A stretch of 64,000 nt of DNA from Solicoccozyma terricola (taxonomy: Eukaryota > Basidiomycota > Tremellomycetes > Filobasidiales > Piskurozymaceae): NCBI GenBank assembly GCA_001600875.1, contig BCLD01000013.1:789741-853740 (forward strand). The letters run 5' to 3'. The notes under the pieces were generated by a model, which saw only the letters and a list, made by a program, of their open reading frames with translations, ran no database searches and was not told where the DNA came from. Below, in pieces: positions 59,712-64,000 of the stretch. Position 1 is the stretch's first letter, and every line of letters begins with the position of its first letter. Made by a program: the position numbers and the translations under genes.

Positions 59712-60483
59712 GTTCCCTTTGCATATACCTGAAGGTATACGGCCCCCACGGCTCATCCGGCTTGGAATCGGCAAACTTCCTCGGGCCGGTGGCATATTCG
59801 TCCAAATCGATATCCAGTGTGCCAACCACTTCGAAACCTGCCTTGTGGAACGCTGGCCAGCCCGCTTCGGACGCATGAACCCAACAGCGTACGCCATCCA
59901 GATCTGCCTTGTCTGTCCCCCACTTGATGAACGCACTTCCCACACCTTTGCCTTGATATTCAGGTGATACGATGATGCTGATGATGTAGAGGACCCGTTG
60001 ACCAAGGGGTGAGAGCCGGGTTTGGTACTCTGCCATGGAGGTATCCGTGAGGTGCTCAAGACGCTCGAGGGAGGTGGCGGTCGGTGGGAGAGGCGACGGT
60101 GGTGGGAAGGTGGGTGACGATGGGCTTCCGGATGGGGGCTGGAAGGAGCAAGTGATCATCTCAGCTGTTGGTGATCGTTCAAATGAGAACCGACTACTAG
60201 CCCTCACCAACGGATGCGTTCCATCGTAATTCCATAAACCCCAACAACACCACCCAATGATTTCCCCCTTTTCATTGACTGCCTTCAGCACCTTGCACTT
60301 GTCTGGCAGATCGATGTACGCAGCTACATGATCGGCAGGCATGTATACCTCTCCCGGCGGCAGACCCCTCGATTGGTCCTTCATGAGTGTATGGGTGTCA
60401 TTCCGGAATGCAGCAGTGGAGATGGGAGTGAACGATGGGACATCGCCAGCGGACGCTGCGAGGATAGAAAAGTTTTGAGACAT
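59692..60483 (-). CDS. GNAT-family acetyltransferase
   Basis: Acetyl-CoA-dependent acetyltransferase of unknown substrate. The start at 60483 gives MSQNFSILAASAGDVPSFTP. GNAT core: KAVNEKGEIIGWCCWGLWNY, then ISIIVSPEYQGKGVGSAFIK with the acetyl-CoA loop Q-G-K-G-V-G, and WVHASEAGWPAFHKAGFEVV. The frame is open throughout, but 60139-60207 has donor GTGAGG, acceptor TTCCAG and 69 nt without a stop. It is probably an intron, since its translation (RASSRFSFERSPTAEMITCS) falls in an unconserved place. The end is at 59692 (MQREPRVYVR). Confidence 0.8.
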   Translation of the reverse strand: MSQNFSILAASAGDVPSFTPISTAAFRNDTHTLMKDQSRGLPPGEVYMPADHVAAYIDLPDKCKVLKAVNEKGEIIGWCCWGLWNYDGTHPLVRASSRFSFERSPTAEMITCSFQPPSGSPSSPTFPPPSPLPPTATSLERLEHLTDTSMAEYQTRLSPLGQRVLYIISIIVSPEYQGKGVGSAFIKWGTDKADLDGVRCWVHASEAGWPAFHKAGFEVVGTLDIDLDEYATGPRKFADSKPDEPWGPYTFRYMQREPRVYVR

Positions 60484-60667
60484 GGTGGTGCAGACGGCTG
60501 ATGCAGGAGGTCGTGATGTAATATCAAGATTGGTTGTTGGCTATCGCGAGCATGCCACGTCGATCTATTCGACCTTCGGATCAACGCGCAAGGTGAAACA
60601 AACAGAAAATCCAGAAGACAGGATTCGAAGCGCATGGATATGTGGAGTGGCCTGACAAACATCATTG

Positions 60668-60757
<90 letters not shown>

Positions 60758-60783
60758 NNNNNNNNNNNNNNNNNNNNNNNNNN

Positions 60784-60816
<33 letters not shown>

Positions 60817-61093
60817 TGGCCTGCTCTCTGTGACCCACACCGTCTGACGATCAACGCTCCTCGTCGTCACCAAGCTGTCGATGCCATCTAAGCCGTCGGT
60901 GAAACCCGTTCCTTCAACGCCCTGAACCGATACCGCGTTTAACCGATATTTGCCGCTCCGGCAATCGGACCTAGATCCCGAGTACAGGTGGTGGGCAGCC
61001 GTTAAAGGTCGAAGGTTGCAGGTCCAAGATCGGGTCCAACTTGCATTTCTCTCGCACATCCACCTACATCACATCGAAACCACGTCAACTACC
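60484..61093. other. Divergent intergenic region with giant C tract
   Basis: 610 bp between GNAT and the galactonate-dehydratase-like gene, mainly occupied by the C tract at 60669-60816. The remaining sequence shows no gene. Confidence 0.7.
60669..60816. repeat. C homopolymer of at least 122 bases with N gap
   Basis: 89 C, 26 N, 33 C. Either a real very long poly-C tract or a sequencing/assembly artefact; the N show it was not spanned. Confidence 0.9.
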
Positions 61094-62838
61094 ATGGCAT
61101 CCCTTCTCACCAAGAAAACCGTCGCAGACAGCTCCTACAAGGGTCCAACTACAACCGTGTATGAAAAGGGACTCCAGGCGGGATCGTCCATCGACCGCAT
61201 TGCAAAGATCGAGACCTTCCGGGTGCGGCCTCGATGGCTGTTTGTCAGGGTGGAGACTGAGAGAGGTATCGTAGGATGGGGAGAGGCAACTTTGGAGGGC
61301 CACTCAGAGGCCGTAGAAGGCGCTTTTGCCGACTTTAGGGAGAGATTCATTGGCTGGGACGCAGCGAACATCGAGGACATTTATCAGTCGGCATACCGCC
61401 ATCGATTCTACCGTGGCGGTGAGGTCCTCATGAGCGCTCTATCTGGGTAAGCCTTTGGTTCCTGTGTGACTTTTTGGACGTGATGCCGGTAAACTGACCT
61501 CTGTTTGATGTCACAACAGTCTGGACATCGCGCTTTGGTGGGTTTGGTTTACGAGCCCACCATGTCGGTCCGCTGACGTTTTTACACACTCAGGGATATC
61601 AAGGGGAAGACTCTTGGAGTCCCAGTCTGGGAGCTGTTGGGCGGAAAAGTGTACGTATTCGGGACGCAATGACGAGGCCCCCGTGGGATGATGACTGACA
61701 AGACACCATTCTATCAGCCGCGAACGTGCCAACGTTTACGGTTGGATCGGCGGGGACCGCCCTTCAGACGTCCTAGAACAAGCCAAAGCCAGAAAGGCTC
61801 AGGGTTTCACCGCCGTGAAAATGAACGCTGTCGAATCGGTGAGTTGGGATCAGGCAATGCGAAACGTCTGCGGAGATTTCGGTGGCTGACAAGTGCGGCT
61901 ACAGCTTGCCTGGCTTGATTCTCCTCATGCTCTCGAGGCAACAGTGGAGCGACTCAAAGAAGTCAAGTCTGTGGGAATCGACGTCGGCCTCGACTTCCAT
62001 GGAAGGGTTCACAAAACACTCGCCAAGCAGCTGGCCAGGGCGCTCGAGCCGCACAAGCCACTGTTCATCGAAGAACCATTGCTACCTGGTCACGTCAACG
62101 AGCTGAAAAAGCTATACGCGCAGACTACTATTCCCATTGCTGTGAGCTCGGACTTGGATCGAAGTGTTGACCCAGCTCTAACGTAGATCTCGCACAGCTC
62201 GGCGAACGACTCTTCACCCGTCAAGATGTCAGGCCATACTTTGAAGCCGGCTGCATTGACATTATCCAACCCGACATCTCACATGCGGGTGGTATTTCAG
62301 AAACGCGCAGGATCGCCAACATGGCAGAGTAAGTAGCTGACTTCTTTTCCGTATTGGTCAATGCTGACATGGGACATCTCGCCGCACCAGGACGTACGAC
62401 ATTGGGTTCGCGCCGCACTGTCCCCTCGGACCGATAGCCTTTGCCGCTTCCCTTCAAGTCGCCTTCTCCACCCCAAACTTCCTAATTTGCGAGATGAGTT
62501 GGAAAGTGAGTCGAACGTTGGGTTTTATGAGCAACGTTCTGAACACTGCATTTTGGCTGTCAGATGCACTACAACGCCGGAGACTTTGACCTCTTCACCT
62601 ATCTCAACAACCCGCAGGTTCTGGATGTCAATGAGGGCTCGATAGCCTTACTGACAGGCCCTGGACTGGGTATCGAGATGAACGAAGAGTTGATCAGGAA
62701 GAACAGCGCGGAGAATTCCGACTTCAGCTGGAGGAATCCGACGTGTGAGTGGTCTCCCAAGATGTAGAAAGTACCCTGGTGCTGATAGTCCTCTCGGTAA
62801 TAGGGCGTGGTCCTGATGGCGGTATCAGAGAGTGGTAG
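61094..62838 (+). CDS. Enolase-superfamily sugar-acid dehydratase (galactonate dehydratase type)
   Basis: Mg-dependent dehydratase expected to convert D-galactonate (or a related aldonate) to the 2-keto-3-deoxy acid. The start at 61094 gives MASLLTKKTVADSSYKGPTT. Motifs: RPRWLFVRVETERGIVGWGE (N-terminal capping domain), GLDFHGRVHK (metal Asp and His), LFIEEPLLPG (Glu), LGERLFTRQDVRPYFEAGCI (Glu), IIQPDISHAGGISE, FAPHCPLGP (His) and FLICEMSWK. The order and spacing fit DgoD-type enzymes; exact substrate is not proved. It ends WRGPDGGIREW at 62838. At least seven introns. One exon, 61520-61537, is only 18 nt and encodes the centre of SGLDIALWDIKG. Divergent from GNAT. Confidence 0.85.
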
Positions 62839-62846
62839 CGTGGATC

Positions 62847-62935
62847 AGCTCAGACATATTGGTACTATATCATGTGAATCAATGGCTCCTTGAATCACAG
62901 CTCAGACATATTGGTACTATATACTGTATATCAAT
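62847..62935. repeat. Direct repeat, two copies, AT-rich
   Basis: cagctcagacatattggtac followed by tatat occurs at about 62847 and 62899, about 53 bp apart. AT-rich sequence then leads to the NACHT fragment. Confidence 0.8.
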
Positions 62936-62984
62936 GCTAATTAAATTGTTAATTGTTTACTTTGTTAAAACGTGGCGACTTAGG

Positions 62985-63490
62985 GGTTCTATTTCGTACA
63001 TCAGTCGGTCAAGGACTTTTTGCTCAAAAAGGCATCAGCTGAACTATTTCCACATGAAATAGAAGTTGTTCACCTTGCGGTCTTTGCGTCATCCCTGGAG
63101 GCCATGGCTGGGACGCTGCGACGCGACATATATAATTTATGCAGTCCTGGATTCCCCACGGATGAAGTTAAGCGGCCTGAGCCAGACCCCTTGGCTACGA
63201 TATGGTACTCCTGTGTTTACTGGGTGGACCATCTCTACGATGCCAGCAGGAGCCCCAAACACCACGACGACCTCGGAGATAACGGCGCTGTCCATCAGTT
63301 CTTAAGAGGAAAATTCATTTACTGGCTGGAGGCTCTCAGCCTTCTCAGAAGCATCTCGGAGGGGTTACTTGCAATAGGATTGTTTGGAGTTCACAGAATA
63401 TATTGTGGCTCCTGCCGGAGTATCGGCCATCACATTAGGCCGTGGGGCCGTCGTCGGTCTGCATTATTGGCTGCGCCTCTGGACACGTAT
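62985..63490 (+). pseudogene. Truncated NACHT/STAND (HET-E-like) gene fragment
   Basis: The frame reads FYFVHQSVKDFLLKKASAEL, then SLEAMAGTLRRDIYNLCSPG, DPLATIWYSCVYWVDHLYDA and FIYWLEALSLLRSISEGLLA. This is the stretch that follows the NACHT ATPase in fungal NACHT-WD40 proteins of the heterokaryon-incompatibility/innate-immunity type. There is no P-loop, no start codon (an in-frame TAG lies just upstream of FYFVH) and no WD40 repeats after it. The frame loses similarity after about 63380. I read it as a fragment left by rearrangement. Confidence 0.65.
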
Positions 63491-63859
63491 TGATATTCAA
63501 CTTTGTTGATCAACCGTCAAATCCTGACGCAAGTTTGGTTGGCAAGCTGTTGGCCTTGGCGGAAACGGTGAGTATGCCGAGTTCGGCCTCGACCGTTTTC
63601 AATCCTAAAAGGAATGTGGTTTAGCAGACGCAAACGAAATGTGGTGGTGGAAGGAAACGGCCTGCTGGGGAGGACGACTTGTTTGGTGGAGGGAAGGGGG
63701 AGGTGTCGCAGTCTGCAAAGAGAGGGCGTGTCGATAAAGGGAAAGGAAAAGCGAAGGTCGCGTTCGTCGCCGATCGGGGTGTAGCTGCCATCCATGGGTG
63801 CGCCAAAAGAGCACGTCCTGTCAACTTCCGATCCGCCCTCCGAAGAATCGGTCGATAAG
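63491..63859 (+). CDS. 3' exons of an unidentified basic protein
   Basis: Not recognised. An exon ending near 63569 encodes HVLIFNFVDQPSNPDASLVG-KLLALAET. A clean intron follows (63570-63624, GTGAGT...GTTTAG). The next exon encodes RKRPAGEDDLFGGGKGEVSQ, then SAKRGRVDKGKGKAKVAFVA and RARPVNFRSALRRIGR, stopping at about 63859. It is rich in Lys and Arg, with nuclear-signal-like clusters. The 5' part is not identified: the preceding sequence is the NACHT fragment in another frame, so this may be a chimeric or decayed gene. The start used here is approximate. Confidence 0.3.
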
Positions 63860-64000
63860 TGTGGCTCCGCTCCCGTCCAGATACTCGGAGTAGGAGCGCC
63901 TCGAGCGTTGTAAGGAACAGCATGGATGATCCTGGGAAGTTGGGTCGAAGTTGGGTCGCCGAGGCAGATCGCCGATGTTGAATGATATGGAGAGAGCGCT
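63860..64000. other. Window end, nothing recognised
   Basis: About 140 bp after the TAA with no feature I can support. Confidence 0.4.

Noticed and set aside
60634..60891. Poly-Pro and poly-Gly open frames
   Set aside because: Translation of the C homopolymer and N gap.

Overview
The window is nuclear DNA of a basidiomycete fungus, most likely a tremellomycete yeast (Cryptococcus/Kwoniella/Saitozyma-like). Evidence: genes are dense and on both strands, nearly all are broken by many short GT-AG introns (about 50-100 nt), divergent promoters are short, and the gene families are fungal (RNA14, SKI3, SSK2, AFG2, MTC1-like, RasB-type Ras, GPI-anchored PEBP-like, DUF1774-like). Short N runs and long C/G homopolymers show draft assembly. 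Gene models below were made by reading splice sites by eye; exon details are firm only where coordinates are given.

Layout. 0-6 kb: an MTC1-like gene (-), an unidentified multi-exon gene (-) and a mitochondrial DEAD-box helicase (MRH4-like, +). 6-11.5 kb: SSK2-type MAPKKK of the HOG pathway (-). 12.4-18 kb: SKI3 TPR scaffold (+). 18-21 kb: a DUF676-like lipase/esterase (+) and NAA10/ARD1 N-terminal acetyltransferase (+). 20.9-24.8 kb: proteasome deubiquitinase RPN11 (-) and a DUF1774-like membrane protein (-). 25-32.7 kb: RNA14 (+) tail to tail with RINT1/TIP20 (-). 33-37 kb: a long acidic protein (+) and an intronless GNAT (-). 37.9-41.2 kb: a secreted GPI-type PEBP-like protein (+) with two giant introns. 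41.5-44.5 kb: AFG2/DRG1 AAA-ATPase (-). 44.5-49.6 kb: a complete Ty1/copia retrotransposon with identical LTRs and a 5-bp target duplication. 49.8-51 kb: RasB-type GTPase (-). 51.8-54.3 kb: a diverged tandem duplication, each copy with a TATA box and a small two-exon gene (-). 54.7-55.8 kb: RPL19 (-). 56.5-62.8 kb: a metabolic stretch with a dienelactone-hydrolase-like protein, an aldo/keto reductase, a second GNAT and a galactonate-dehydratase-type enolase-superfamily enzyme. 63-64 kb: a decayed NACHT fragment and the 3' end of an unidentified gene.

Most genes are unrelated housekeeping functions: mRNA 3' processing and decay (RNA14, SKI3), ribosome biogenesis (AFG2, RPL19), protein turnover and N-acetylation (RPN11, NAA10), ER-Golgi tethering (RINT1) and signalling (SSK2, Ras).

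The strongest novel signal is a dispersed family of regularly spaced short repeats whose core contains GCGAAGC. It fills the two giant introns of the PEBP-like gene, the long first intron of the DUF1774-like gene, and the region just upstream of SSK2. In every case it reads in the same orientation relative to the nearest gene's transcription. The second is the 51.8-54.3 kb duplicated locus, in which promoter and 5' leader are visibly better conserved than the coding exons.
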